A stretch of 64,000 bases of DNA from JAVVEH01 sp032251435. GTDB taxonomy: Bacteria > Verrucomicrobiota > Lentisphaeria > Oligosphaerales > MVZH01. This document shows, one piece after another, positions 17,069 to 26,575 of this stretch. Position 1 is the stretch's first letter. Every line of letters starts with the position of its first letter. The notes beneath the pieces are model-generated. The model searched no databases, was not told the origin of the DNA, and saw only the letters and a list, made by a program, of their open reading frames with translations. The translations under genes and the position numbers were made by a program. The DNA lies in contig JAVVEH010000023.1 in NCBI GenBank assembly GCA_032251435.1, forward strand, positions 10,127 through 74,126, written 5' to 3'.

Positions 17069-18448
17069 TCAGACCCCCTCCCCGTATTTTCTGTAGAATG
17101 TCGCCAGGCTGATACCCAAGGACTTCGCCGCTTTTTCTTTGTCGCCGCCACACTCCTTGAGCACATAACTGATATAGTCTTTTTCCTTCGAGCGCAAAAA
17201 CGCTTTAAGGGAAGACCCGCGGAATTTCTCGCTGTTTGAGGATGTGTCGCCTTCGGCCAACCGTCGATTGGCGGCATCGACAATGGCGGCGGGCAAGTCC
17301 GCCAAGGTGATTTCATCATTTTCGCACAAGGCCAAAGCCCGGCTGATGGTGTTTTCCAATTCGCGGACATTCCCCGGCCAATTATAATATCCGAGAGCCT
17401 TGAACGCGCTGTCTGAAATGGTGACCGTCCGCTGCTCTCTCTCCATTGATTTATTCAGGAAAAACCGGGTGAGAATGCCGACATCGGACATCCGGTCCCG
17501 CAGTGGCGGCAGTTCGATGGGAATCACGCTTAACCGGTAATACAAGTCTTCACGGAAATCACCGGTCGTGATTTTTTTCTCCAAAGGCTCATTTGTGGCG
17601 GCGACAATACGCACGTTCACCGGAATGGGCTTCGTGGATCCGACCGGTCGTATCTCCCGCTCTTCCAACACCCGGAGCAGCTTTAATTGCATGTCCACCG
17701 GGATCGACCCCACCTCATCCAGCAGCAATGTGCCTCCTTCAGCCGCTTCAAACAAGCCCTTTTTCACTTTGTTCGCCCCAGTGAAAGCGCCTTTCACATA
17801 GCCAAAAAGCTCCGACTCCAGCAGCGTGGCGGGCAAGGCGGCGCAATTGATCCCCAGAAACGGGGCTTCTTTGCGTCGGCTGTAGTCATGCAGGGCTTTG
17901 GCGACCAGTTCTTTTCCGGTGCCGCTTTCCCCACGGATCAAAATCGTGCTGTCGGTATGCGCCACTTTCTCAATCATGGCATAGACCCGCTCCATGGACG
18001 GGTGCTCCCCGACCAGAGAGTGAAAGTGTTTTGTGGCGTTTAAGTTCTCTTTAAGGGTTTCATTTTCCTGTAACGCGTGCTCATAGGAGAGAGCCCGTTG
18101 GACGGTCAGCATGAGTTCATCAATTTTAAACGGCTTGCAGACGTAATCAAAGGCGCCGTTTTTCATCGCCTCGACAGCGGTTTCAACTGTGGCGTAGGCC
18201 GTCATCATGATAATCGCCAGATGCTCATTCATTTCTCTGGCTTGCCGCAACAGCGTCACGCCGTCCATCGGTTGCATCCGCACGTCAGAGATCAGCAGAT
18301 CAAACGTTTCCGCGGCCATTTTCTGGACGGCTTCCGTCCCGTCCACGGCGACAGTGACGGCGTAACCCTCTCGCCCAAGCAGGGTTTTTAACACCTCGAC
18401 AATACTCGGCTCGTCATCGACAACTAAAATTTTCGCTTTCCCAGTCAT
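17069..18448 (-). CDS. NtrC-family sigma54 response regulator
   Basis: 459 residues with three domains. The receiver (1-120) has acidic pocket DDE at 11-13, phospho-acceptor Asp55 and Lys105. The AAA+ sigma54 activation domain has Walker A GESGTGKE at 173-180, GAFTGA at 220-225 (the sigma54 contact loop) and GGTLLLDEVGSI. The C-terminal Fis-type HTH reads EKAAKSLGISLATFYRK. It activates sigma54 promoters after phosphorylation. No histidine kinase is encoded in the window, so its signal is unknown; the only linked gene is the lipoprotein downstream. PilR-like control of the nearby pilus genes is possible but not shown by any sigma54 promoter I could find. Confidence 0.92.
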   Translation of the reverse strand: MTGKAKILVVDDEPSIVEVLKTLLGREGYAVTVAVDGTEAVQKMAAETFDLLISDVRMQPMDGVTLLRQAREMNEHLAIIMMTAYATVETAVEAMKNGAFDYVCKPFKIDELMLTVQRALSYEHALQENETLKENLNATKHFHSLVGEHPSMERVYAMIEKVAHTDSTILIRGESGTGKELVAKALHDYSRRKEAPFLGINCAALPATLLESELFGYVKGAFTGANKVKKGLFEAAEGGTLLLDEVGSIPVDMQLKLLRVLEEREIRPVGSTKPIPVNVRIVAATNEPLEKKITTGDFREDLYYRLSVIPIELPPLRDRMSDVGILTRFFLNKSMEREQRTVTISDSAFKALGYYNWPGNVRELENTISRALALCENDEITLADLPAAIVDAANRRLAEGDTSSNSEKFRGSSLKAFLRSKEKDYISYVLKECGGDKEKAAKSLGISLATFYRKYGEGV

Positions 18449-18594
18449 GCGTCCTCACTATTTTTTGTCGGCGACCAGTGGCAACCGGAAGTTTTAAGAG
18501 TACATTGTGGGCTCTTTGTTTCCGTCACGAAAAATCACAACGAGTGAATGAGCCCCCGCAGTTTCTCATTTTCTAAAAAATTATAACAGGGAAT

Positions 18595-18936
18595 ATGAAC
18601 AGTCAAACCATTCTGTCAAGCCTGATAATCGCCACGGGAGAAAATCTTCATCCCATTCAAAAACTTTTAGGCAGCCCGTTGATGATGGTGGTCATCATTA
18701 TGGGCATGATGTATCTGTTATGGATTCGTCCGGAGCAAAAGCGCGCTAAAGAGCATCGCGAATTGATCCAGCGCATCAAGGCTGGGGACAAGATTGTCAC
18801 CACGGCCGGTCTGCATGGGGTTGTCCGCTCCGTCAGCGATAAAACGCTGGTCGTCGAGTTCGCCAAAGGTGTTGAGATTGAAATGGAACGGGCGGCTGTC
18901 AGCCGCGTGGAAAAAGATCCCGCGGCGGACAAATAG
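18595..18936 (+). CDS. yajC: Preprotein translocase subunit YajC
   Basis: 113 residues: one membrane helix (about 29-44) followed by the conserved cytoplasmic segment WIRPEQKRAKEHRELIQRIK, then KAGDKIVTTAGLHGVVRSVS. YajC associates with SecDF and the SecYEG channel. A CAGGGAAT ribosome site precedes the ATG. It is divergent from the NtrC-type gene across about 145 bp and followed 69 bp later by secDF, the usual arrangement. Confidence 0.93.
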   Translation: MNSQTILSSLIIATGENLHPIQKLLGSPLMMVVIIMGMMYLLWIRPEQKRAKEHRELIQRIKAGDKIVTTAGLHGVVRSVSDKTLVVEFAKGVEIEMERAAVSRVEKDPAADK

Positions 18937-19005
18937 CCGCGGCGCTGTGAGAATCACGTGTTCAGACATTCTGTCGTATTGAGGATAATTGAGAGTTAAA
19001 AAAGT

Positions 19006-21684
19006 ATGAAGAAATCTCTTATTTTACGGTTTTCCCTGATTGGCGCTGTATTGGTGGCTTGGGCGGTGTCCTTGCATCCGCTCAAGGACCGTCCCTTTTT
19101 GGCGACGTTTGAGCGCATGTCCGCTAAGAAAGTCGATGACTATCGGTCGGCGGTGAAGGATGCGGAGGCGGAGATCACCGCGGCGGAAGCGGCTTTGGCC
19201 GCGGTCGCGGATCAGCAATCCGAAGAGGCGAAACGGCTTGCCGGGCAAGTGGATGCCGCCCGGGACAAGCTGGCCCGGAACGCCCGGTTAGTGGCGGACT
19301 ACGAGACGGTTCTGCGCGACGCCCGGGCGTTGATGACACGGGAGGAAGACCCCGTTCGAGCGGAATATAAAGCGTTGCAACTGGCCGCTCAGGGCTCCGA
19401 AGAAGAGGCCGGTATCTCACTGTACCACTATGCGCCGGTCACGGGAATTTCGCAGCCATCCAATGCCCTGGTGATCAGCAACATTCGCAAAAAGACCCGG
19501 GCGACGCTTCGATTGGGCCTTGACTTGGGCGGTGGAACCGAATTCATTCTAGGATTTAACGAAAAGAAGATTCCCCGCGGTGAATGGAAAGCCACCCAGG
19601 ATAAAATTATTGAGATCATGCGTAACCGCGTGGACCGGCTGGGTATTGTGGAGCCGGAAATCAAGCCGTTGGGCGACACCTCGATTTCGCTTAAAATGCC
19701 GAGTGTCACCGAGGATGGGAAGGCGGATGTCCGTGAGACAATTACCGAAACCGCCAAACTCACGTTCCACCTCGTGCATCCGGACAGCGACCAGATGGTG
19801 AAACGCATGGAAAGCAATCCCGACGCGTTTGTCGGGGATCCCGCCTACCGGTTGGCCCACATCCGGAATGAACGGCGCGACGGATCAGTCAGTATTGAAA
19901 AAGTGTTTATCACGCGCAAGCCGTCCCGGGTCCGTGGCAGCGATGTGGTTAAAGCCCAGGCGGGTTATGTTGAACTGAGGGGGTGGACGGTCAACTTGAC
20001 TTTCAACAAGGCCGGTGACCGCGCGTTCAGTGCGTTAACAGGCGAGCACACCGGTAAGCGGTTAGCCATCGCGTTGGATGGCCGCGTGTACAGCGCCCCG
20101 ACGATCAAGGGCCGAATTGACGGCGGACGAGCGGAAATCACGGGCAGTTTCAGTGCTGAGGAAGCCGCTCGCCTGGCCAGCGTCATCGCCTCCGGTAACT
20201 TACCGGTCAGTATTGACATTGACAGTGAGTTCGGGACGGATCCCGTGCTGGGGGCTGATTCAATTAAAAGCGGCACGCAGGCCGCCGTGTGGGGCTTGAT
20301 CGCCGTTTTAATCTTCATGCTGGTCTACTACCGGTTCGCGGGGTTTGTGGCCATTCTGGCCTTGTTGGCCAACGTGTTGCTGGTTTTCGGAACCTTGGCT
20401 TTGAGCGGCGCCACGATCACGTTGCCGGGAATCGCCGGTATTGTTTTGACGATTGGAATGGCGGTGGATGCCAACGTGCTGATTTTTGAGCGTATTCGTG
20501 AAGAGATAAAGAATGGCAAATCCATTGGAACCGCGGTTAAGGCGGGGTACAGCCGCGCCTTTGTGACGATTTTGGACGCCAACCTGACAACTCTAATCAC
20601 GGCGCTGATCTTGTACCGGGTGGGAACCGGCCCGATCCGCGGCTTCGCCGTCACCCTGAGCATCGGGATTGTCGCCAGTATGTTCACCGCGTTATTCATG
20701 ACCCGGGCGGTTTTTGATCTGTGTGTTTTTAAGGGATTTCTGAAAAAGCTGACCATGGTGTCATTGGTCAGTGACACTAAGATTGACTTCTTGAAGTACC
20801 GGTCCGCCGCGTTGATTATTTCCGCCAGTTTGATCATTATCGGTCTCGTGGGGGCGGCGATTCGGGGCGGGGATATTCTGAGCATTGATTTCGCCGGGGG
20901 AACAACGGCCACATTCAGAGTGACGGGCGGTGAAAAGCCCGACGCGTCCGCCGTCAGTCAGGCGATGGCTTCCATTGGCTATGCGGACTGCCAGGCCAAC
21001 TATAAGTACGCGGGAGGCGCCGCGGCCCGCATGCTGGACATCGTGACCACCCAGGGCTCGTCAGAATTGAACTTCCAAAAAATGGAAGACACGCTCACCG
21101 CCAAGTTCACAGGCGTGACTTTCGAGCATGCTCAAACCACCAGTATCGGGAGTGTGATCGGTGAGGAATTCCGCGCCAAGGCGATCTGGGCGGGTGTCCT
21201 GGCGGTTGTCGCCATCGTCATCTATGTGTCTTTCCGGTTTGAATTCGCTTACGGTGTCGCCTCGGTGGTGGCGCTCGTTCATGATGTGCTCATCGCCGCC
21301 GGCGTTTACTTGCTTTTCGGCCGCCAACTGTCATTGCCGGTGGTCGCCGCCTTGCTGACGATTATGGGCTATTCCTTGAATGACACGATTGTGGTGTTTG
21401 ACCGGATTCGTGAGGACTTGGGCTTATTGAAACATAAATCCTACAAGGAAATCATTAACCTGAGTATCAACCAGACCTTGTCCCGGACGCTGTTGACATC
21501 GTTGACCACGTTGATTGTGGTGGTCATTCTGGTGTTGTTTGGCGGCGGCGCGGTCAATGACTTCGCTTTGGTGATGTTGATCGGGGTGATTGTCGGCACG
21601 TATTCATCCATTTTTGTGGCCAGCGCCATTATCGCCACATGGCACAAGCCAACGCATAAAGAAAAAGAAGCGTTGATCTCGTGA
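19006..21684 (+). CDS. secDF: Protein translocase subunit SecDF (fused)
   Basis: 892-residue fusion of SecD and SecF, predicted to have 12 membrane segments, that uses proton flow to pull exported proteins across the inner membrane. SecD part: GLDLGGGTEFILGF near residue 172, the P1 domain, then a membrane block with GMAVDANVLIFERIREE. SecF part: LSIDFAGGTTATFRV near 625 and GYSLNDTIVVFDRIRED near 785. Unusual is an extra alanine- and glutamate-rich coiled-coil stretch (about residues 40-125) between the first helix and P1. The ATG has a weak GAGAG site. A strong terminator follows. Confidence 0.95.
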   Translation: MKKSLILRFSLIGAVLVAWAVSLHPLKDRPFLATFERMSAKKVDDYRSAVKDAEAEITAAEAALAAVADQQSEEAKRLAGQVDAARDKLARNARLVADYETVLRDARALMTREEDPVRAEYKALQLAAQGSEEEAGISLYHYAPVTGISQPSNALVISNIRKKTRATLRLGLDLGGGTEFILGFNEKKIPRGEWKATQDKIIEIMRNRVDRLGIVEPEIKPLGDTSISLKMPSVTEDGKADVRETITETAKLTFHLVHPDSDQMVKRMESNPDAFVGDPAYRLAHIRNERRDGSVSIEKVFITRKPSRVRGSDVVKAQAGYVELRGWTVNLTFNKAGDRAFSALTGEHTGKRLAIALDGRVYSAPTIKGRIDGGRAEITGSFSAEEAARLASVIASGNLPVSIDIDSEFGTDPVLGADSIKSGTQAAVWGLIAVLIFMLVYYRFAGFVAILALLANVLLVFGTLALSGATITLPGIAGIVLTIGMAVDANVLIFERIREEIKNGKSIGTAVKAGYSRAFVTILDANLTTLITALILYRVGTGPIRGFAVTLSIGIVASMFTALFMTRAVFDLCVFKGFLKKLTMVSLVSDTKIDFLKYRSAALIISASLIIIGLVGAAIRGGDILSIDFAGGTTATFRVTGGEKPDASAVSQAMASIGYADCQANYKYAGGAAARMLDIVTTQGSSELNFQKMEDTLTAKFTGVTFEHAQTTSIGSVIGEEFRAKAIWAGVLAVVAIVIYVSFRFEFAYGVASVVALVHDVLIAAGVYLLFGRQLSLPVVAALLTIMGYSLNDTIVVFDRIREDLGLLKHKSYKEIINLSINQTLSRTLLTSLTTLIVVVILVLFGGGAVNDFALVMLIGVIVGTYSSIFVASAIIATWHKPTHKEKEALIS

Positions 21685-21702
21685 CGGGATTGAAGGTCAA
21701 CG

Positions 21703-21738
21703 ACCGCCTCCCGGCGCGCCCGGTGAGGCGGTTGTTTT
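21703..21738 (+). terminator. Rho-independent terminator after secDF
   Basis: The 8-bp arms ACCGCCTC and GAGGCGGT enclose a loop with further GC pairing and are followed by TTGTTTT. It lies 19 bp after the secDF stop and separates the yajC-secDF transcript from the pilus ATPase genes. Confidence 0.85.
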
Positions 21739-21743
21739 ATATA

Positions 21744-21832
21744 TGGGGAACCCCTGTTCCCATGCCCGTGGAAAGGGTGGCCGCCTGATCCGGCCCGCGC
21801 CGCGCCGACAGGGGTTAAGCGCCATTTCCCCA
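21744..21832 (+). ncRNA. Candidate structured RNA leader before the pilus ATPase operon
   Basis: Two co-axial helices can be drawn: TGGGGAA (21744-21750) with TTCCCCA (21826-21832), and directly inside it CCCCTGT (21751-21757) with ACAGGGG (21808-21814). An 11-nt bulge lies on the 3' side. Inside is a further GGCCG/CGGCC hairpin (about 21778-21794). The element lies between the secDF terminator and the first pilus ATPase gene, some 85 nt before its start, a typical place for a cis-regulatory RNA. I could not match it to the c-di-GMP (GEMM) or other riboswitch consensus. The alternative local hairpin GGGGAACCCC would compete with the outer helix. Confidence 0.45.
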
Positions 21833-21916
21833 CCGGAACTTGTAAGAAAAAAATCTTAGAGCATATTAAATCCGGTTTTGGAATTTTTCGGGACGCAACG
21901 CAACATACATGGAGTG

Positions 21917-23644
21917 ATGTCTGTGACAGGCAGCGACGAACTTACTCTGGATCTGATATCATCGCGCGGTTTCATTACGGAAGCGCAGGCGGAACAAGTC
22001 CGGGCTACTGTGGATGAAAAGGACGTCACCGTCCCGGAGGCGCTGGCTCAACTTGACTTCATGGCCGAAGAGCAGGTGTTGATGATCCTGGCCAGTGAAT
22101 ATGGTATGGACACCTTCGACCTGAAGGATTACCGCATTCCATCCGAAGCGGTGGCTCTGGTTCCCGGGACGATCGCCCGCCAGTACCGAGTGGTGCCGGT
22201 GATGCGCAACGACAGCACGATCATTGTCGCCATGTCGGATCCGACCGACTTGGAGACCTTGGATTCCCTCCGCTACATTCTTAAGACGGATGTGGAAGGA
22301 GTGATCGCCCCGAAAGCGCAAATTAAGGCCGCGATTGACCATCATTACGGGAATCTTGAAGAAAGCGTTGACAGCTTTATTGATGGCATGACTGAAGCGG
22401 TGGAGGTGTCCGAGGTCACGCACAGCGGCAATTTCCTGTCACCCGAAACCACTGAGACGGATGATGACGCGCCGATTATCCGGTTGGTGTCCCTCATTAT
22501 TCTCGAAGCTTTCCGTAAGCGCACATCGGATATCCATCTGGAACCCTTGGAAAAAAGATTCCGCATCCGCTACCGGATTGACGGTGTCCTTCAAGAAGTG
22601 GACAACCCGCCGAAATATCTTCAAAACAATATTATCAGCCGGTTGAAGATCATGGCGAGAATGGATATCGCCGAGCATCGAATTCCCCAGGATGGACGGA
22701 TTCAGATTAGCGCCATGGGCCGTGATTTGGACTTGCGAGTCTCGGATGTCCCCACGACGCATGGTGAGTCGATTGTCATGCGCATATTGGATAAAACCAG
22801 TGTTCAGATCAGTATTTCAGAACTGGGTTTTTTCGCCGATGATCAGGAAACGATAGAAAAAATCATCGCCATGCCTGACGGGCTTTTTCTCGTGACCGGA
22901 CCGACGGGGTCCGGCAAGACCACGTCGCTTTACGCGTTTCTCAACCAGTTAAATCAACCGACGACAAAAATCATCACTGTTGAAGATCCGGTTGAGTATG
23001 AGCTGGCCGGGGTCAACCAAGTCGGCGTGAACAACGCCGCCGGCATGACGTTTTCAAAAGCTCTCCGCGCCATGTTGCGGCAGGCCCCGAATATCATCAT
23101 GGTTGGTGAGATCCGCGACGAGGAAACAGGCACAATCGCCATTAACGCGGCCTTGACCGGGCATCTGGTGTTCAGCACGCTTCACACTAATGACGCGCCA
23201 AGCGCCGTGGCCCGGTTGATTGACATGAAGATCAAAAAGTTTCTTGTCGCCTCGGCGGTCCGCGCGATCATGGCTCAGCGTCTGCTCCGGCGGATCTGTA
23301 AAAGCTGCAAGCGCGAGGTTGAACCCACGCCGGATCAACTGGTCGCCCTCGGGCTGCCCGCCAGTTACTTCGAAGGAAATCCCATTTACGAAGGCAAAGG
23401 CTGCGCCGATTGCAGTCACGGCTACCGGGGACGTTTGGGAATTTATGAGATCTTCACCCTCGATGAGGGGGTGCAGGATCTGATCTACAAGGGGTCCGCC
23501 GCCGGAGAAATTCGACGCTACGCCCGGGAACATGGGATGCGGACCCTGCGGGAAGACGGGTTGCGCAAGGTGGCCGCCGGCATCTCCACGTTGGAGGAAG
23601 TGGTCCGCGTCACGGCGGCTGATGAAACCGACGTGATGGTTTAA
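21917..23644 (+). CDS. Type IV pilus/type II secretion assembly ATPase (GspE/PilB), first copy
   Basis: 575-residue assembly ATPase. The N-terminal MshEN-type domain (residues 1-150, ITEAQAEQVRA and FDLKDYRIPSEAVALVPGTIARQYRVVPV) is followed by the linker and the ATPase core: Walker A GPTGSGKTT near 331-339, Asp box VEDPVEYE, Walker B IIMVGEIRDEET and the His box STLHTNDAPSAVARL. A tetracysteine zinc motif is given by CKSC and CADC. It powers pilus or pseudopilus polymerisation. GGAG lies only two bases before ATG 21917 but eight bases before GTG 21923, so the real start may be GTG 21923. It is the first of four pilus genes. Confidence 0.92.
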   Translation: MSVTGSDELTLDLISSRGFITEAQAEQVRATVDEKDVTVPEALAQLDFMAEEQVLMILASEYGMDTFDLKDYRIPSEAVALVPGTIARQYRVVPVMRNDSTIIVAMSDPTDLETLDSLRYILKTDVEGVIAPKAQIKAAIDHHYGNLEESVDSFIDGMTEAVEVSEVTHSGNFLSPETTETDDDAPIIRLVSLIILEAFRKRTSDIHLEPLEKRFRIRYRIDGVLQEVDNPPKYLQNNIISRLKIMARMDIAEHRIPQDGRIQISAMGRDLDLRVSDVPTTHGESIVMRILDKTSVQISISELGFFADDQETIEKIIAMPDGLFLVTGPTGSGKTTSLYAFLNQLNQPTTKIITVEDPVEYELAGVNQVGVNNAAGMTFSKALRAMLRQAPNIIMVGEIRDEETGTIAINAALTGHLVFSTLHTNDAPSAVARLIDMKIKKFLVASAVRAIMAQRLLRRICKSCKREVEPTPDQLVALGLPASYFEGNPIYEGKGCADCSHGYRGRLGIYEIFTLDEGVQDLIYKGSAAGEIRRYAREHGMRTLREDGLRKVAAGISTLEEVVRVTAADETDVMV

Positions 23645-23695
23645 CCTCGTTTTCACGGGAATTGTGTCGAAAAAAAAGCGCGGGAAAAACGTTAT

Positions 23696-25399
23696 ATGAC
23701 ACCCCAAAATATTGAAATTGACGCCGGCAGCAGCGCCATCTGGCACCTTGTTCTGGACGCGGGAAAGGCGACTGAAGACCAGCTGCTGGAAGTGTACGAG
23801 GAGCACGAACGCACCGGCAAAGCCTTTGAAACGGTGCTCTATAACTACGATATCGTCACTGAGCCCGAATTGCTGGGCTTGATCGCCGACAACCTGGGCA
23901 CTGAAGTGATCGATATGAAGGCGGTTGAGCCGGATGTTTCCTTGAAAGGAAAACTGGCCGCTGAAATTGCCCGAATGTACGGGATTGTGCCCATCTACGA
24001 GCAAGACGGCACCCTGTATGTGGCCGCCAAAGATCCCATGAATTACCGGATGATTGACGAGTTGCATTATGTGGTCGGGCAACCGGTGCGCATTCTTGTC
24101 GCCCGGCCGACTGACATTGATGACGCGATGGACTTTTTCTACCCCGCGGACGCCGACAGTGTCAGTGATATTCTCGCTGAGCTTGAAGGTGAGGCCGGTA
24201 TGGATCTGGATGACAATGAGGATTCTCTCGCCGAGGCCGCCAATAACGCGCCTATCGTCCGATTCGTTGAGGTGATTCTCTACCAGGCGATCAAAGACCA
24301 AGCCAGTGATATTCATTTTGAGCCTTTCGCGGATGAATTTAAAATCCGGTATCGGATCGACGGGGCCTTATATGAAATGACCCCCCCCCCGAAGCATTTG
24401 GCGATACCGGTCATTTCCCGTATTAAAGTCCTCAGTAACCTTAATATCGCTGAACGCCGGAAACCTCAAGATGGACGTATTGAGTTGCGGATCGGGGGGA
24501 AACCTGTCGATTTGCGTGTCTCCACGCTGCCCACGCAGTATGGCGAGAGTGTGGTGTTGCGTGTGTTAGACCGGAGCGTGGTCGCTTTGGATTTGGAAAA
24601 AATGGGCATGGATACCGATGTTTTGGAAACGGTGAGGCATCTGATTCATCAGCCCAACGGTATTTTTATCGTGACGGGGCCGACGGGGTCGGGCAAAACC
24701 ACCACACTGTATTCCGGGTTGAAAGAAATTAACACCATCGGGGAAAAGTTGTTAACGGCTGAGGATCCGGTTGAATATGACTTGGAAGGCATCATGCAAG
24801 TGCCGGTCAGAGAAAGCGTCGGAATGACATTCGCATCGGCGCTCCGCGCCTTTTTGCGCCAGGACCCGGACCGAATTATGGTCGGGGAAATTCGAGACCT
24901 CGAAACGGCCGCGATGGCGGTTCAGGCGTCTCTTACCGGCCACTTGGTGTTAAGCACTCTGCACACGAACGACTCCGCCGGCGCTGTCACGCGGCTTATC
25001 GACATGGGAGTTGAACCCTTTCTGATTAGCTCGACGCTGATCGGGATTCTCGCTCAGCGGTTGATCCGCCGCATCTGTGTCAATTGTAAAACGTCTTATG
25101 AGCCCACGGACCGGGATTTGGAACGCATCAACATGTCGCGCGAGGAATTGGGCGGGCGGAAGTTCTATTATGGGAAAGGTTGCGCGAACTGTAATAACGC
25201 CGGTTATAAAGGACGGGTCGGGATCTTTGAATTACTGCGCATTAGTCCGGCGATACAGACAATGATCAATGACCGGTTGCCCACCAGCGCCATTCGCAAC
25301 AAGGCGATTGAAGAAGGCATGCAACTGCTCCGTTATGCCGGGATTCGTAAAATTCTCGATGGAATCACCACGGTTGAGGAAGTGGTTCAATACACGTGA
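23696..25399 (+). CDS. Type IV pilus/type II secretion assembly ATPase (GspE/PilB), second copy
   Basis: 567 residues, a paralogue of the preceding gene with the same plan: MshEN-like N domain (TEDQLLEVYEEHERTGK, IARMYGIVPIYEQDGTLYVA), Walker A GPTGSGKTT near 328-336, TAEDPVEYDLEG, Walker B RIMVGEIRDLET, His box STLHTNDSAGAVTRL, and zinc cysteines in CVNCK and CANC. It differs from copy one in its N domain and around the zinc site, so the two are probably not redundant. Two adjacent extension ATPases suggest either a hetero-hexamer or separate use by two machines (pilus and type II secretion). The 51-bp gap after copy one suggests cotranscription. Confidence 0.92.
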   Translation: MTPQNIEIDAGSSAIWHLVLDAGKATEDQLLEVYEEHERTGKAFETVLYNYDIVTEPELLGLIADNLGTEVIDMKAVEPDVSLKGKLAAEIARMYGIVPIYEQDGTLYVAAKDPMNYRMIDELHYVVGQPVRILVARPTDIDDAMDFFYPADADSVSDILAELEGEAGMDLDDNEDSLAEAANNAPIVRFVEVILYQAIKDQASDIHFEPFADEFKIRYRIDGALYEMTPPPKHLAIPVISRIKVLSNLNIAERRKPQDGRIELRIGGKPVDLRVSTLPTQYGESVVLRVLDRSVVALDLEKMGMDTDVLETVRHLIHQPNGIFIVTGPTGSGKTTTLYSGLKEINTIGEKLLTAEDPVEYDLEGIMQVPVRESVGMTFASALRAFLRQDPDRIMVGEIRDLETAAMAVQASLTGHLVLSTLHTNDSAGAVTRLIDMGVEPFLISSTLIGILAQRLIRRICVNCKTSYEPTDRDLERINMSREELGGRKFYYGKGCANCNNAGYKGRVGIFELLRISPAIQTMINDRLPTSAIRNKAIEEGMQLLRYAGIRKILDGITTVEEVVQYT

Positions 25400-25477
25400 A
25401 AAATTCACTTTTCCGAGGGTGGTGTCTTTGCCTTGACGGGGGAGACGAAGCGCCCAACAATGTAAAGGGACTGCGCA

Positions 25478-26542
25478 ATGGCGATTGAAATGGCGGATTT
25501 GCTCCATTTGGTGGTTGATGAAGGGGCGAGCGACCTTCATTTGGAAGTGGATTCTCCGCCGGTTCTCAGAGTCAGCGGAGAAATGATGCCCTTGGATACG
25601 GACTCGCTCACGGGAGATGACACGGAGCGGTTGATGAAGTCCATCACCTCCCAGCAGGTTCAGCAGAAGTTGCGCGAGGACGGCGGGGCTGACTTTGGTT
25701 TCGCTTTCGGGGAATTGGCGCGTTTCCGTGTCAGCGTGCTGCGGCAACGGGGAAATGTCGGCATGGTTTTGCGGACCATTCCGAATGATTTGATGACCCT
25801 CGAGGAAATCGGATTGCCGTCGGAGGTGAAGCGGTTGCTCATCAAACCCCGGGGACTTATTTTGGTCACGGGACCGACCGGCAGTGGTAAATCAACGACA
25901 TTGGCATCCATGATTCATGTGATAAACAAAGAGCGGGCCTGCCATATTATCACGGTTGAGGATCCGATAGAATTTTACCATAAACACGAAAACAGCATTG
26001 TCATTCAACGGGAGATCGGGGTCGATGTTCCGAGTTTTGAGGAAGCGCTGCGCCGCGCCCTGCGCCAGGACCCCGATGTGATTCTGGTGGGGGAAATGCG
26101 TGACTTGGAGACCATCCGAGCCGCCCTGACAGCGGCGGAAACCGGGCATTTGGTGTTCAGCACGCTTCATACGACCGGGGCCGCTGAAACTGTGGACCGC
26201 ATTGTTGACGCCTTTCCGACAGATCAGCAGGAACAGGTGCGCACGCAGCTCGCCGCGTCGCTGGAAGCGGTGATTTCGCAAGTGTTACTCCAACGTCAAG
26301 ACCGGAAAGGACGTGTCGCCGCCTTTGAAATTATGGTGACGACCTCATCGATCCGGGCGCTGATCCGTGATAATAAAACCTATCGAATCACATCGGATAT
26401 CCAAACGGGCGCCCGCAAAGGCATGCAGACGTTGGATTCTCATTTAATGCAACTGTATGACGCCGGGATTATTTCCTATGCGGATTTGATCACCAAGTGT
26501 CATGATGAAGAAAGCATGGTTCAGAAGTTGAATCAACGCTAA
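25478..26542 (+). CDS. pilT: Pilus retraction ATPase PilT
   Basis: 354 residues, the typical PilT length. It lacks the zinc motif and MshEN domain. [20 protein letters not shown] is the start of the PAS-like N domain; Walker [11 protein letters not shown] is near 131-140, VEDPIEFYH the Asp box, [13 protein letters not shown]alker B, and [15 protein letters not shown] the His box. The C-terminal [14 protein letters not shown] corresponds to the AIRNLIRE motif essential for retraction. Its presence argues for a true retractable type IV pilus rather than a plain type II secretion system. Confidence 0.93.
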   Translation: MAIEMADLLHLVVDEGASDLHLEVDSPPVLRVSGEMMPLDTDSLTGDDTERLMKSITSQQVQQKLREDGGADFGFAFGELARFRVSVLRQRGNVGMVLRTIPNDLMTLEEIGLPSEVKRLLIKPRGLILVTGPTGSGKSTTLASMIHVINKERACHIITVEDPIEFYHKHENSIVIQREIGVDVPSFEEALRRALRQDPDVILVGEMRDLETIRAALTAAETGHLVFSTLHTTGAAETVDRIVDAFPTDQQEQVRTQLAASLEAVISQVLLQRQDRKGRVAAFEIMVTTSSIRALIRDNKTYRITSDIQTGARKGMQTLDSHLMQLYDAGIISYADLITKCHDEESMVQKLNQR

Positions 26543-26575
26543 TTCTGAATCTGTTAAACATAAGGATACCCATTA

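Noticed and set aside
21744..21832. c-di-GMP-I (GEMM) riboswitch before the pilus genes
   Set aside because: The GEMM core motifs (CAGGGCAAACC-type and GGGACGCAAAGCC-type) are not present; kept only as an unassigned structured leader.
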